A stretch of DNA of 64,000 nucleotides, taken from the NCBI RefSeq assembly GCF_041449215.1, contig NZ_JBGNFV010000001.1, positions 1,277,001 to 1,341,000 on the forward strand. The letters run 5' to 3'. The translations under genes were made by a program, and so were the position numbers. Shown here one piece after another: positions 37,112 to 45,746 of the stretch. This DNA comes from Roseivirga sp. BDSF3-8 (GTDB taxonomy: Bacteria > Bacteroidota > Bacteroidia > Cytophagales > Cyclobacteriaceae). Position 1 is the first letter of the stretch, and each line of letters opens with the position of its first letter. The notes below the pieces were generated by a model. The model ran no database searches. It had not been told where the DNA came from and worked only from the letters and a program-made list of their open reading frames with translations.

Positions 37112-37684
37112 GTGGAAAAAGTATATATAGAAGAAAAGGAGTTTAAAAACGAAGACTTCATTGCCCACCCCCTGGAAAAGGGCCATTATGAGCTCTGCAC
37201 CTTTACCAATTGCCGGTTCACCGCTGCAGACCTATCCGGCTGTATATTTATTGAGTGTGAATTTAAAAGCTGTGACCTCAACAATGTCAAATTGCTGGGC
37301 ACCGGATTTCAGGATGTACGCTTTGATAGTTGCAAGCTTATGGGATTGCGCTTTGAAGACTGCCGCACCCTTTTGCTATCATTTGCCTTCAATCACTGCC
37401 ATCTTGACCTGAGTTCATTCTATGAATTGAAGCTACCCGGCACCTCATTTAAAGAGTGTAGCCTGGCAGAAGCCGACTTTACCGCCGCCACTATCAAAAA
37501 AGCAGACTTCAGCGGATGCAATCTGCAGGGGGCCACTTTTGACCGTACTGACCTGGAGGGCGCCGATCTGCGCACAGCGGAAAATTACGTGATCGACCCT
37601 ACGGTCAATAAAATAAAAAAAGCCAGATTTTCCCTCACCGGGCTGCCCGGCCTTTTGGCAAGCTTCGATATCCGGATCGATTAA
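37112..37684 (+). CDS. Pentapeptide-repeat protein (Qnr/McbG-like)
   Basis: 190 residues from a GTG 7 bp after the P450 stop. Consecutive A(D/N)LxX-type repeats run from about 25 to 155 (ADLSGCIF, CDLNNVKL, ADFTAATI, ADFSGCNL, ADLRTAEN), folding as a right-handed quadrilateral beta-helix. The tail IDPTVNKIKKARFSLTGLPGLLASFDIRID resembles the end of Qnr/McbG-like proteins, DNA-gyrase-protecting mimics of DNA. Gyrase protection is only an inference; many such proteins have other roles. A decayed second copy of its last 60 codons lies about 1.45 kb downstream. Confidence 0.9.
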   Translation: MEKVYIEEKEFKNEDFIAHPLEKGHYELCTFTNCRFTAADLSGCIFIECEFKSCDLNNVKLLGTGFQDVRFDSCKLMGLRFEDCRTLLLSFAFNHCHLDLSSFYELKLPGTSFKECSLAEADFTAATIKKADFSGCNLQGATFDRTDLEGADLRTAENYVIDPTVNKIKKARFSLTGLPGLLASFDIRID

Positions 37685-37807
37685 GCATAGGGTGGCTTAT
37701 GGCACACAGCCACATGTATGATCGCCTGGTAAAACAACGCTTCTGTTAAATGGATAATGGCTTTCTTTGTGATGCCTAATAAATGGCAATCCTTTGAATC
37801 AGAAATC

Positions 37808-38923
37808 ATGAAAAAAGCCCTGCTATCCGCCCTGTTTGTCCTCTCATTTAGTCTAAGCAGTGCCCAGCTTATTATTGAAAAAATTGAGGATGGAGATGAT
37901 TTCACTTTTCCTGTAGTGCAGGGTCATACCCCTGCGGCCGATAAGATCAATACCATACTTAGACTGGAGATTCTGGGCAACGTGCAGGATACCAGCATAG
38001 CCATGAGCACCATAGGGCCATCTCATGACAGGCCTTCCGGTGCCTACATGATGCACTTAGAAACCGATATTAACACTCAGCACATTCTGAGCTTTAACAC
38101 CGATGCTGAATACTGTGGCGCGTACTGCGAATACTATATCGACTTCCACTCATTCGACGCGCAGACAGGCGAAAAATTCACATTGCGTGACCTGTTTACC
38201 CCCCACGGGTACGACCGCCTGAGTGCAATGGCCAGGGAAGAAAGGCTAAGAATGCTGAAGGAAGCCATAAATAAGTGCGACCAGTATGCCGAGTCGCTGA
38301 AAGACGCCCTTACCGATGAGCAGGATGAGGACATGAGAAACAGCCTCTTAAGCGACCTGGAAATAAATGCCGATGAGCGCGAAATATACGAGCGGTGTAT
38401 TGAGGTGATCCATTCCGTACATTCCATTAGCCAATTTAAAATAAACGAAGAGGAAAACAGCCTGAGCCTGATTCGGGAAAGGTGCAGTGCTCACTATAAC
38501 CGCGGCATAGACAATGTAGGCAGGCTTTATACCAATTATACCTATAACCAGCTAAGCCCGCTGCTTTCAGCCTATGGCCGGAAAATACTTCTGGGAGAAG
38601 AAAACGATGCCATAGCCAGCCACATGGAGGGCAAACTCTTTGCAGGCACCATCGCCGGAAAATACTCCATAAGGCTACTAATCGAACGGCTATATAACGA
38701 TCATTCCCTGGGAGGCAAATACTATTACGAAAGAGTGGGTCAGGGCATTCGAATATCGGGCAACCTGGAAGGCAAAACTCTAACTCTCAGGGAATATAAT
38801 GAAGACTCTGAGCAGACCGGAAGCTTTGACCTTATCCTGAATGAAGACCATACTAAAGCCACAGGCACCTGGACCTCTTCCGCCGGCAAGGTGCTGAAGG
38901 TAGAGCTGAGCAGAACCCTCTAA
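37808..38923 (+). CDS. Exported RsiV/DUF3298-like protein
   Basis: 371 residues from the ATG at 37808, which starts a signal peptide (MKKALLSALFVLSFSLSSAQ); the frame opens earlier at 37757 without one. The body follows the DUF4163/DUF3298 layout of the anti-sigma factor RsiV's outer part: a first beta region, then EYCGAYCEYYIDFHSFDAQTGEKFTLRDLFTP (about 103-133). RsiV-like domains bind lysozyme in Firmicutes; in Bacteroidota they occur in free exported proteins of unknown role. No sigma factor is adjacent. It is flanked by the pentapeptide gene and that gene's decayed copy. Confidence 0.8.
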   Translation: MKKALLSALFVLSFSLSSAQLIIEKIEDGDDFTFPVVQGHTPAADKINTILRLEILGNVQDTSIAMSTIGPSHDRPSGAYMMHLETDINTQHILSFNTDAEYCGAYCEYYIDFHSFDAQTGEKFTLRDLFTPHGYDRLSAMAREERLRMLKEAINKCDQYAESLKDALTDEQDEDMRNSLLSDLEINADEREIYERCIEVIHSVHSISQFKINEEENSLSLIRERCSAHYNRGIDNVGRLYTNYTYNQLSPLLSAYGRKILLGEENDAIASHMEGKLFAGTIAGKYSIRLLIERLYNDHSLGGKYYYERVGQGIRISGNLEGKTLTLREYNEDSEQTGSFDLILNEDHTKATGTWTSSAGKVLKVELSRTL

Positions 38924-38949
38924 GCCCGTATGGGTGCCTCCCTCAATGG

Positions 38950-39137
38950 ATTTCAGCAGTAGTAATCTGCAGGAGGAGGGGGCCACTTTTGACCGTACTA
39001 ACCAGGGGTACGCCGATCTGCGAACGGCAGGGCATTACCTGATTTACAGCACGTCCAATAAAATGAAAAAGGCCCGGTAGTCCATTGAGGGAAAGCCGGG
39101 CCTTTTTACAGGTTTCGATATCCGGATGGATCACTGA
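38950..39137 (+). pseudogene. Decayed duplicate of the pentapeptide gene's 3' end
   Basis: The stretch matches 37506-37684 nearly colinearly. Identical blocks include GGCCACTTTTGACCGTACT (37531 and 38981) and TTCGATATCCGGAT (37664 and 39114), both at an offset of 1450 bp; a 6-bp insertion near 38971 precedes them. Its translation (FSSSNLQEEGATFDRT, ADLRTAGHYLI, NKMKKAR-stop-SIEGKPGLFTGFDIRMDH) parallels the parent, with one in-frame stop and no start. The sequence no longer encodes a protein but contains the terminator listed next. Confidence 0.9.
39068..39107. terminator. Bidirectional terminator inside the decayed copy
   Basis: Perfect 10-bp stem AAAGGCCCGG (39068-39077) / CCGGGCCTTT (39096-39105) with T-runs on both strands. 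It separates the RsiV-like gene (rightward) from the STAS-like gene (leftward). In the parent gene the same place has no such perfect stem. Confidence 0.85.
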
Positions 39138-39520
39138 TTATCCAACCACTCTTCTGCTAATTCCCCAGAATCAAAAGAGTTTTTTGGCATTTTTGTCTCC
39201 TGAGATAAGCTTTCAAGCTGCAGTTTTGCGGCACCATTTTCCTGTATTTCAGCCACTGCCTTTACACCGGCTTCGGTAACCATTTGTTGGGCCCTTTCGT
39301 GCAATGCCCGCACATCTGCCGGATGGATTTTCATGCTTCTGGTGTCTGTAAGAAGGGTGAAGCCAGGTTTTAAACTCGTTAACGCTTTCGACCAGTCATC
39401 TAAATAAGTCGACACTTCATCTCTACCACGCCAAAAGCCAATTATAGTAAGATAAGCACGGTTTTTCAGTAGATTCACCTCTAACTTGTATTGTGGTGTT
39501 TCTGCAACAGTTTTTAGCAT
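39131..39520 (-). CDS. Hypothetical STAS-like small protein
   Basis: 129 residues, family not securely recognised. Alternating strands and helices (YKLEVNLLKNRAYLTIIGFW, then TLLTDTRSMKIHPADVRAL, then VKAVAEIQENGAAKLQLESL) suggest a STAS/SpoIIAA-like fold, as in anti-sigma antagonists. No signal peptide. The stop codon lies just at the end of the decayed pentapeptide copy, so its 3' end abuts that junction. Confidence 0.7.
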   Translation of the reverse strand: MLKTVAETPQYKLEVNLLKNRAYLTIIGFWRGRDEVSTYLDDWSKALTSLKPGFTLLTDTRSMKIHPADVRALHERAQQMVTEAGVKAVAEIQENGAAKLQLESLSQETKMPKNSFDSGELAEEWLDNQ

Positions 39521-39794
39521 TTTTATGAAGGATATAGTTGGTGCATTAAAAATGCAAATATAAAGAGTTGAAACCTCTATTTAATCCGGAAGCTTACTTT
39601 ATTAGACGAAATAGTTCTTCAAAAAGCACGTCAAAAACCCCCTCTAAAACCTTCTAAATCCTAATCGGCACTACGCCACATTTATAGCGAAATAGTTTAA
39701 TGCCCCTATGGCATAGCCTCAACTGAGTGCTAACATAGCAACAGGGCAGAAATTGATATTATGCAGAGGTCAGGGTAAAACTGAAGTCGTTTTC

Positions 39795-41648
39795 TCATTC
39801 CTCTCCTTTTTCCCTCACCAACTCAAAAATATAAGCCCCTAGCGGCTCAACAGAGAAAGTCACCTTTCCTCCATCCAGGGGGTAACTTTCCGATGTGGAT
39901 AATTTGCCTTCAAGGGTGTAACTTCCCCCGGGTTTCAGGCCCGCCAGCGCCAAGGCTTCTTCAGGCACCATCACGGTAAGCTCCCGCCCTTCACCATCAC
40001 CAAAGTTAGCCACTACCAGCATCGCTTGCCCATCCGTATAGCGGATATAAGCATAGACCTTATCCGTATAGCCCGGACTTCCATTTTTGCGGTTGTATTC
40101 GTGTATATCCAGCAGGTCGCCTTTTGCCAGGGCCGCTTCCTTTACCGAGAGGTTGATCAGGTTTTTATAAAACACCCTTAACTCCTTCTGTTCCTCGCTA
40201 AGCTGCCCGCCATCAAAGACCCCGTCATTCATCCACTTTTGGTGCTGCGGCACCCCCCAGTAGTCGAAGATCGTGGTGCGGCCGTCATCACCGCCAAAGC
40301 CCTCAGTTCCGGCACCCGGCTCGCCGTCTTCCTGCCCGAAATACACCATCAGCGGCCCTGTATATAGGGTCGAGCTCACCAGCATGCCCGGTTTGCCATA
40401 AGCCGGATCACCGGAAAAGTATGGTGAGGCAATGCGCTGCTCGTCATGGTTTTCCAGGAAACGCAGCATCGTGTGGTTCATGCCGCTCAGGTCTTTCCAG
40501 ATAGGCGGGATATTATCCGTACTGCCTGAGCCCGTCATCAGGTGACGCAGGGTATCGTAGAGCTGCACCTTATCATACAGGTAGTCGAAATTGCCCTTTT
40601 CCAGATAGTCCTCGTACCACTCAGGCACATAAATCTCTGCCAGAAAGATCACCCCGGGGTGCTGCTCCTTTACCTGCGGTATGGCCCATCCCCAGAACTC
40701 ATAAGGCGTAAACTGCACAAAGTCACAGCGGAAGCCGTCTACCCCCTTATCTGCCCAGTACTGAAGGATTTCCAGCATCTGGTGCCAGGTCTGCGGTATC
40801 GGATCAAAGTGCTTCGTATCATTATTAAAGATGTCCAGCCCGTAATTGATTTTCACCGTCTCGAACCAGTCATCCACATTGGGCTGGGGGGTGATCGCAT
40901 TATTACCCGACACTTTCGCAGGATTCTCATCAAACTGCCCGTCCTTAGTAGGAAAAGGCTGATCGCCCAGGGGCACATAGCCCGCCGGTACGCTGAATGG
41001 CTCCCCGGGCAGGTAGTAAAAGTTATTATCACGCGCAAAGCCCACTGAGCTATCATCATTCTCCCCCAGGTCCGTTACCCCTTCAGGCTTCACATCCGAA
41101 TGATACTCCCGTGCCACATGATTTGGCACGAAGTCGATTATCACCTTCAGCCCGGCTTCATGAGTGCGCTCCACCAGTTCTTCAAACTCTTCCATGCGGT
41201 TTTCCACTACCACTGCCAGGTCCGGGTTCACGTCGTAGTAGTCCTTGATCGCGTAGGGTGATCCGGCCCGGCCTTTTACCACGTCCGCATCATCTATCCG
41301 AATACCATATTCACTGTAATCACGTACTACCGCATGCTCGATCACTCCGGTATACCAGATATGTGTATAACCCATGTCCGCAAGGGCATCCAGCGCCGTG
41401 GGGGTAAAGTCGTTAAACTTACCCACCCCATTCTCCTCTATCGTTCCAAAGGGCTTATTGGCATTGTTCTTATTACCGAATAACCGCGTAAACACCTGGT
41501 ACACGGCAATTTTTTCACCCTTATTCTTCTCTTCCAGCCGGTTTGAAATTAAAAGTGGGTCCATTTGTTCTGTTTCGTTTATATCCGACTGGCAGGCCAC
41601 AACCAGCCAGCCTGCGATCATTATTAGCAATACACCTGTATTTCTCAT
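39795..41648 (-). CDS. GH13 alpha-amylase family lipoprotein
   Basis: 617 residues from the ATG at 41648; a lipoprotein signal with lipobox VVAC (Cys 19) starts there, while the open frame upstream gives no signal. GH13 motifs are all present: VIDFVPNH (region I), DGFRCDFVQF with the nucleophile Asp (region II), IFLAEIYVPEW with the acid Glu (region III), and FLENHDEQRI (region IV). A C-terminal beta domain follows (about 530-617). It degrades alpha-1,4 glucans and is probably anchored at the outer membrane or periplasm. No susCD genes are near, so it is a lone enzyme rather than part of a starch locus. Confidence 0.93.
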   Translation of the reverse strand: MRNTGVLLIMIAGWLVVACQSDINETEQMDPLLISNRLEEKNKGEKIAVYQVFTRLFGNKNNANKPFGTIEENGVGKFNDFTPTALDALADMGYTHIWYTGVIEHAVVRDYSEYGIRIDDADVVKGRAGSPYAIKDYYDVNPDLAVVVENRMEEFEELVERTHEAGLKVIIDFVPNHVAREYHSDVKPEGVTDLGENDDSSVGFARDNNFYYLPGEPFSVPAGYVPLGDQPFPTKDGQFDENPAKVSGNNAITPQPNVDDWFETVKINYGLDIFNNDTKHFDPIPQTWHQMLEILQYWADKGVDGFRCDFVQFTPYEFWGWAIPQVKEQHPGVIFLAEIYVPEWYEDYLEKGNFDYLYDKVQLYDTLRHLMTGSGSTDNIPPIWKDLSGMNHTMLRFLENHDEQRIASPYFSGDPAYGKPGMLVSSTLYTGPLMVYFGQEDGEPGAGTEGFGGDDGRTTIFDYWGVPQHQKWMNDGVFDGGQLSEEQKELRVFYKNLINLSVKEAALAKGDLLDIHEYNRKNGSPGYTDKVYAYIRYTDGQAMLVVANFGDGEGRELTVMVPEEALALAGLKPGGSYTLEGKLSTSESYPLDGGKVTFSVEPLGAYIFELVREKGEE

Positions 41649-41725
41649 TACACTCAGGGCTATGGGTTCATTGTAAAGGTAATAATACGAAAAACAGCGT
41701 AAAGGCATGTTTCCCGGCAGACACC

Positions 41726-42301
41726 CTACCCTTCTCTAGTCAGCCCCTTCAGCTCGCGAAGAGTCTCCGCCTCTTTCTTTATTTGCTTACGGATCACCAC
41801 GATCATAATCAGGCCCCACACCACGAAGCCTGCATAGTAGATGAGCAAGGACTTGATGGTTAGGTACCGGCTGAATTCGGGTATGAGCATGGCCACGCCC
41901 ACACAATAGGCTAACACTATGGCTATCGTTACCGGCCCGTGTATGCGGTCTCTGAATGTGTAAAATTGCCTCGCCTGACTGTTAGCTTTTAAGGTGTCCT
42001 CCGTCATATCTATCTGCTGCAGTTTACGGTAACTGATCACTTCTATTATGATCCTCACCAGCAGCCCGCCGATCATAACCCCTACCGACGCCAGGCTGAG
42101 TGGCTCCTGCACCGGGGCCACCGTATTAAAGAATACCAGCAGACCAACAATAGTAGCCGATAACACAGCGATATTACCAGTATGAAATCTTCTGCTCTTT
42201 CTTTTCTTCTGCTCGGCCTGCTCAATGATCCGGCCGGGATCGGGCGACTTTCCTGAAGATTCAGCAGGAGCATTTTGCCATTGCTTAAATAGATCATCCA
42301 T
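41726..42301 (-). CDS. Membrane protein, probable regulatory partner of the ECF sigma factor
   Basis: 191 residues: a polar basic N-terminus (about 1-42), four membrane helices (about 45-63, 72-94, 122-143, 150-170) and a charged tail. It overlaps the sigma factor gene by 8 bp at its start. Position is that of an anti-sigma factor, and the cytoplasmic N-terminus could bind the sigma factor, but there is no zinc-binding HxxxCxxC motif, and similarity to a named anti-sigma family was not recognised. Function inferred from context only. Confidence 0.75.
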   Translation of the reverse strand: MDDLFKQWQNAPAESSGKSPDPGRIIEQAEQKKRKSRRFHTGNIAVLSATIVGLLVFFNTVAPVQEPLSLASVGVMIGGLLVRIIIEVISYRKLQQIDMTEDTLKANSQARQFYTFRDRIHGPVTIAIVLAYCVGVAMLIPEFSRYLTIKSLLIYYAGFVVWGLIMIVVIRKQIKKEAETLRELKGLTREG

Positions 42302-42800
42302 GAGTTTCTACGTATTCCAGGTGTGTTTTTAATCGTTTTTTGATGCGGTGAATTTTCACCCTGAGGTTACCCTCCGAGATACCACTGACCTTGGCTATTT
42401 CTTCATAGCTAAGCTGGTCCAGCACCATCATGATCACCAGTCGATCCAGCTTTTCCAGCATACCTATTGCCTTGTAAAGGGAGTTGAACTCACCGTCTTT
42501 GGGCGTTTCACTGACTACAGTTGTTTCTTCTACCAGTTCATTCATCCTTTTTGCCCTGCGCTGCTCCGACCGAATGTGGAGCAGGCAGGTATTTACCGTG
42601 ATCCGGTATATCCAGGTCTTGTAAGAAGAGTCTCCCCGGAACTTATCCAGTGCACCCCAGGCATTCATAAATACCTCCTGACTAAGGTCATCTGCCGCAG
42701 CATCATCCCCTTTGGTATAACCCAGGCACATCTTGCGCACTACTGCATAATACTCCTGGTACAGTCTGTCAAATACTTTCCTGTTTTTTTTGACTGTCAT
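42294..42800 (-). CDS. ECF RNA polymerase sigma factor
   Basis: 168 residues from the ATG at 42800, which overlaps the stop of the upstream hydrolase (ATGA). Region 2 is seen as YYAVVRKMCLGYTKGDDAAADDLSQEVFMNAW with KFRGDSSYKTWIYRITVN, and region 4 as LDQLSYEEIAKVSGISEGNLRVKIHRIKKRL, the -35-recognising helix-turn-helix. An ECF sigma factor, probably controlled by the membrane protein encoded directly downstream and overlapping by 8 bp. The signal and regulon are unknown. Confidence 0.94.
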   Translation of the reverse strand: MTVKKNRKVFDRLYQEYYAVVRKMCLGYTKGDDAAADDLSQEVFMNAWGALDKFRGDSSYKTWIYRITVNTCLLHIRSEQRRAKRMNELVEETTVVSETPKDGEFNSLYKAIGMLEKLDRLVIMMVLDQLSYEEIAKVSGISEGNLRVKIHRIKKRLKTHLEYVETHG

Positions 42801-43633
42801 TCTGCCAAAAATCCGTTTATCTGGTCTGTAAGCCATTCCAGCTCGTCGAACATTACAAAATGTCGGCCTCCCGGAGCAATCTTTATCTGCTTATCGCTTA
42901 GGTTAGCATACTGCTTCTCCATATTTTCCCTGACCACTTGTGCACCAAAGGAGGGAGCCCCAATAACCAGAGCAGATACGTCGATCTGAGATAGTCTTTC
43001 GCGCAGGTCCAGCTTTAGCAGATCAGTATAGCCGTATACATAGGTTTTCCTGTCAGCCTCAAGCATCCAGCTAATCACTTCCTGCGCCTTTTCAGTATCT
43101 TCTGTCATCCCCATAGCCATTTGCCTGGCCGTCTGGCTGAATGTAGCACTGTCCATTTGCAGCATACGATCATTGTAGGGATTACTATAGCTGATCTGCT
43201 CAGCGGATACGCCTGGCATCATCACTTCACGCATACAGGGCAGCGCATCCACAAACACCACCTTATGCATACGGTCCGGCAACTCTGCAGCCACATCCGC
43301 CGCCAGCATGCCTCCCATACTGTGGCCTATCAGCACCACTTCCTCAAGGTCCTGTTTTACAATATACTGTACCACACTCTCCCTGATCTGACTATACCAT
43401 GGCGTATCAATAGGGGCTAATCCATTAAACCCTGCGTAAGAGATAAAATACTTTTCATAAGTACCCTCTATGCCTGCTGCTGTCTCATCAAACACACTAC
43501 CGGGCGAGACAAAGCCGGGAAGGAATATCACCGGACTCCCCTCTCCGCTTACATCCACTTGTATAGCTTGCGGCTGTGCCTGTACCTGCAGGGTTCCGAA
43601 TGCGATTACGATCAAAAGAATAAAATGCTTCAT
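42797..43633 (-). CDS. Exported alpha/beta hydrolase
   Basis: 278 residues with a signal peptide (about 1-19, ending VQAQ). The nucleophile elbow is GHSMGG near residue 103; the oxyanion region is IFLPGFVSPGSVF near 35; the catalytic His is in GGRHFVMFDE near 255, and Asp probably in VIGAPS/VDALP context. It could be an esterase, lipase or haloperoxidase-like enzyme; substrate unknown. Being the first gene of a three-gene unit with the sigma factor (ATGA overlap), it may be part of its response. Confidence 0.9.
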   Translation of the reverse strand: MKHFILLIVIAFGTLQVQAQPQAIQVDVSGEGSPVIFLPGFVSPGSVFDETAAGIEGTYEKYFISYAGFNGLAPIDTPWYSQIRESVVQYIVKQDLEEVVLIGHSMGGMLAADVAAELPDRMHKVVFVDALPCMREVMMPGVSAEQISYSNPYNDRMLQMDSATFSQTARQMAMGMTEDTEKAQEVISWMLEADRKTYVYGYTDLLKLDLRERLSQIDVSALVIGAPSFGAQVVRENMEKQYANLSDKQIKIAPGGRHFVMFDELEWLTDQINGFLAE

Positions 43634-43691
43634 AATAATTAATTTTTACCCATTGGATACCGCCACCCGGATATTGTTACACGCAAGGGTA

Positions 43692-43723
43692 AAAAAAATA
43701 AAAGCCCGGTGTCATCCGGGCTT
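43692..43723 (-). terminator. Terminator of menB
   Basis: AAGCCCGG (43702-43709) / CCGGGCTT (43716-43723), 6-nt loop, followed on the minus strand by a T-run. It is 12 bp beyond the menB stop. Confidence 0.9.
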
Positions 43724-43735
43724 CAGGTCAATTAA

Positions 43736-44578
43736 TTAAGGTATCCACTTAATATCCGAGAAATCAGGCTTTCGTTTTTCCAGAAAGGCGTTACGGCCCT
43801 CTTTTGCCTCTTCAGTCATATAAGCCAGCCGGGTAGCCTCTCCGGCAAATACCTGCTGTCCTACCATTCCATCGTCAGTCAGGTTAAAGGCAAATTTGAG
43901 CATTTTAATAGAGGTAGGCGATTTGGCCAGTATTTCCTGGGCCCACTGATAGGCAGTATCCTCCAATTCATCATGAGGAATGGCGGCGTTAGCCATGCCC
44001 ATGTCCACAGCTTCCTGTGCAGAGTAGTTGCGACCCAGGAAGAAAATCTCCCGGGCTTTTTTCTGACCTATCATTTTAGCCAGATAAGCAGACCCATACC
44101 CACCATCAAAGCTCGTTACATCTGCATCCGTTTGTTTAAAAATGGCATGCTCCTTACTGGCAAGGGTCAGGTCACAAACCACATGGAGGCTGTGGCCGCC
44201 ACCTACTGCCCAGCCTGGTACCACGGCAATCACTACTTTTGGCATAAAACGAATGAGTCGCTGTACCTCAAGAATATTGAGACGGGGCATACCGGCGTCA
44301 TCCACGTAGCCCTGGTGACCGCGGGCGTTCTGGTCTCCCCCGCTACAAAAGGAATACACCCCGTCTTTAGTGGAGGGCCCTTCGGCAGACAGCAAAACCA
44401 CCCCAATTGATGTATCCTCCCGGGCATCGAGAAATGCCTCATAAAGCTCCCCAACAGTCTTCGGTCGAAACGCATTGCGAACATTAGGTCTGTTAAAGGC
44501 AATCCGGGCCACCTTACCGGACTTTCGGTAGGTGATATCTTCATATTCTTTTACGGTCTTCCAGTCTGCAGTACTCAT
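43736..44578 (-). CDS. menB: 1,4-dihydroxy-2-naphthoyl-CoA synthase
   Basis: 280 residues, normal MenB length. Crotonase fold with the MenB signatures FNRPNVRNAFRPKTV (near 29), FCSGGDQNARG (near 77), PGWAVGGGHSLHVVCDLTLAS (about 121-141) and TDADVTSFDGGYGSA, which includes the bicarbonate-site and active-site residues of this family. It closes the second ring of the naphthoquinone from o-succinylbenzoyl-CoA in menaquinone synthesis. No other men gene is adjacent. A terminator follows directly, so it is the last or only gene of its transcript. Confidence 0.96.
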   Translation of the reverse strand: MSTADWKTVKEYEDITYRKSGKVARIAFNRPNVRNAFRPKTVGELYEAFLDAREDTSIGVVLLSAEGPSTKDGVYSFCSGGDQNARGHQGYVDDAGMPRLNILEVQRLIRFMPKVVIAVVPGWAVGGGHSLHVVCDLTLASKEHAIFKQTDADVTSFDGGYGSAYLAKMIGQKKAREIFFLGRNYSAQEAVDMGMANAAIPHDELEDTAYQWAQEILAKSPTSIKMLKFAFNLTDDGMVGQQVFAGEATRLAYMTEEAKEGRNAFLEKRKPDFSDIKWIP

Positions 44579-44710
44579 AGGGTTATTTTTTTTCGGTAAA
44601 AATAGGAATTATGGCTTGCTAGAGGTAGTAATCAGCAGAAAATCACCGCCGGATGCGACTCAGGTTAAACCAACCGTCCTCCTCCCGGTTCAATAAAGAA
44701 AATTACAAGT

Positions 44711-45484
44711 ATGAACATACATTACAGATTATTTCTAAGCCTTGCGCTTATGTTGACTGTAGCCTTGCCGGCACTTGCCCAGTGGGACGGAGATAAGATA
44801 GAGACCGATAACGGAGTGCTCCATATAAAGCCAATCTCTCATGCTACCATGGCTATGCAGTGGCAGGGTAAGACAATCTACGTAGACCCTGTGGGTGGAG
44901 GTGAAGCATTCAAAGGACTTCCTGACCCTGATATAATTCTTATTACCCACATTCATGGAGATCACCTGAGCAAGCAGACGCTATCGGAGATAAATACATC
45001 AAAGGCAACGATTATCACGCCACAATCAGTAGCGGATAGCCTGCAGGGCATGTTTACTTCAAACCTGGTGGTAATGGCCAATGGTGACAAAAATGAGATG
45101 GGTAAGATTACGGTTCATGCCGTACCCATGTATAACCTGCCGAGAGAAACCCAGATAGGCCACCCGGAAGGCCGCGGCAACGGGTATGTTTTAGAAATGG
45201 GTGGAAAAAAGATCTATCTGTCTGGTGATACTGAGGGCACTGGTGACATGCGTGACCTGGAGGGCATAGATGTAGCTTTCGTCTGTATGAACCTACCCTA
45301 TACCATGGATATCTACGAAGCTACATCAGCTGTTATAGAGTTTGAGCCTGCCATTGTTTACCCTTACCATTACAGGGGCAAAAACGGACTCAGTGACGTC
45401 TCAGCCTTTAAAGAAATGGTGGAGAGCGAAACCGATAAAGTGGAAGTAAGGCTTAGGGACTGGTATCCTTCCAGAAAAAAATAG
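44711..45484 (+). CDS. Exported MBL-fold metallo-hydrolase (UlaG-like)
   Basis: 257 residues with a signal peptide (about 1-23, ending ALAQ). The metal motif is THIHGDHLSKQT near residue 78, followed by the UlaG-like features GNGYVLEMGGKKIYLSGDTEGTGDM with the metal Asp, and a late VYPYHYRGKN His. This group (COG2220-like) includes lactonases and phosphodiesterases; here it is periplasmic. Substrate unknown. Divergent from menB. Confidence 0.9.
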   Translation: MNIHYRLFLSLALMLTVALPALAQWDGDKIETDNGVLHIKPISHATMAMQWQGKTIYVDPVGGGEAFKGLPDPDIILITHIHGDHLSKQTLSEINTSKATIITPQSVADSLQGMFTSNLVVMANGDKNEMGKITVHAVPMYNLPRETQIGHPEGRGNGYVLEMGGKKIYLSGDTEGTGDMRDLEGIDVAFVCMNLPYTMDIYEATSAVIEFEPAIVYPYHYRGKNGLSDVSAFKEMVESETDKVEVRLRDWYPSRKK

Positions 45485-45746
45485 AGTATATTTTCATTAT
45501 ACTTATTAAACAGGGCAACTGAGATGTATGTCCTGCTTTATTATTTCAGGATATACGCCACCAAGTCAAGACAAAATAAACTTCAATTACCGTTGCAACA
45601 CCTTGATTTGCAATAGTTAGAAAAAAAAACTTAAATTAAGTTAACGTACTATTTTTAAATTTTTATTGTGTTTTTCTCCCTGATCTGTTGCTATATTAGT
45701 ATGCTTTAAAATTAGCAGGAGTGAAATAGTTTAATTACAGGCCTGC

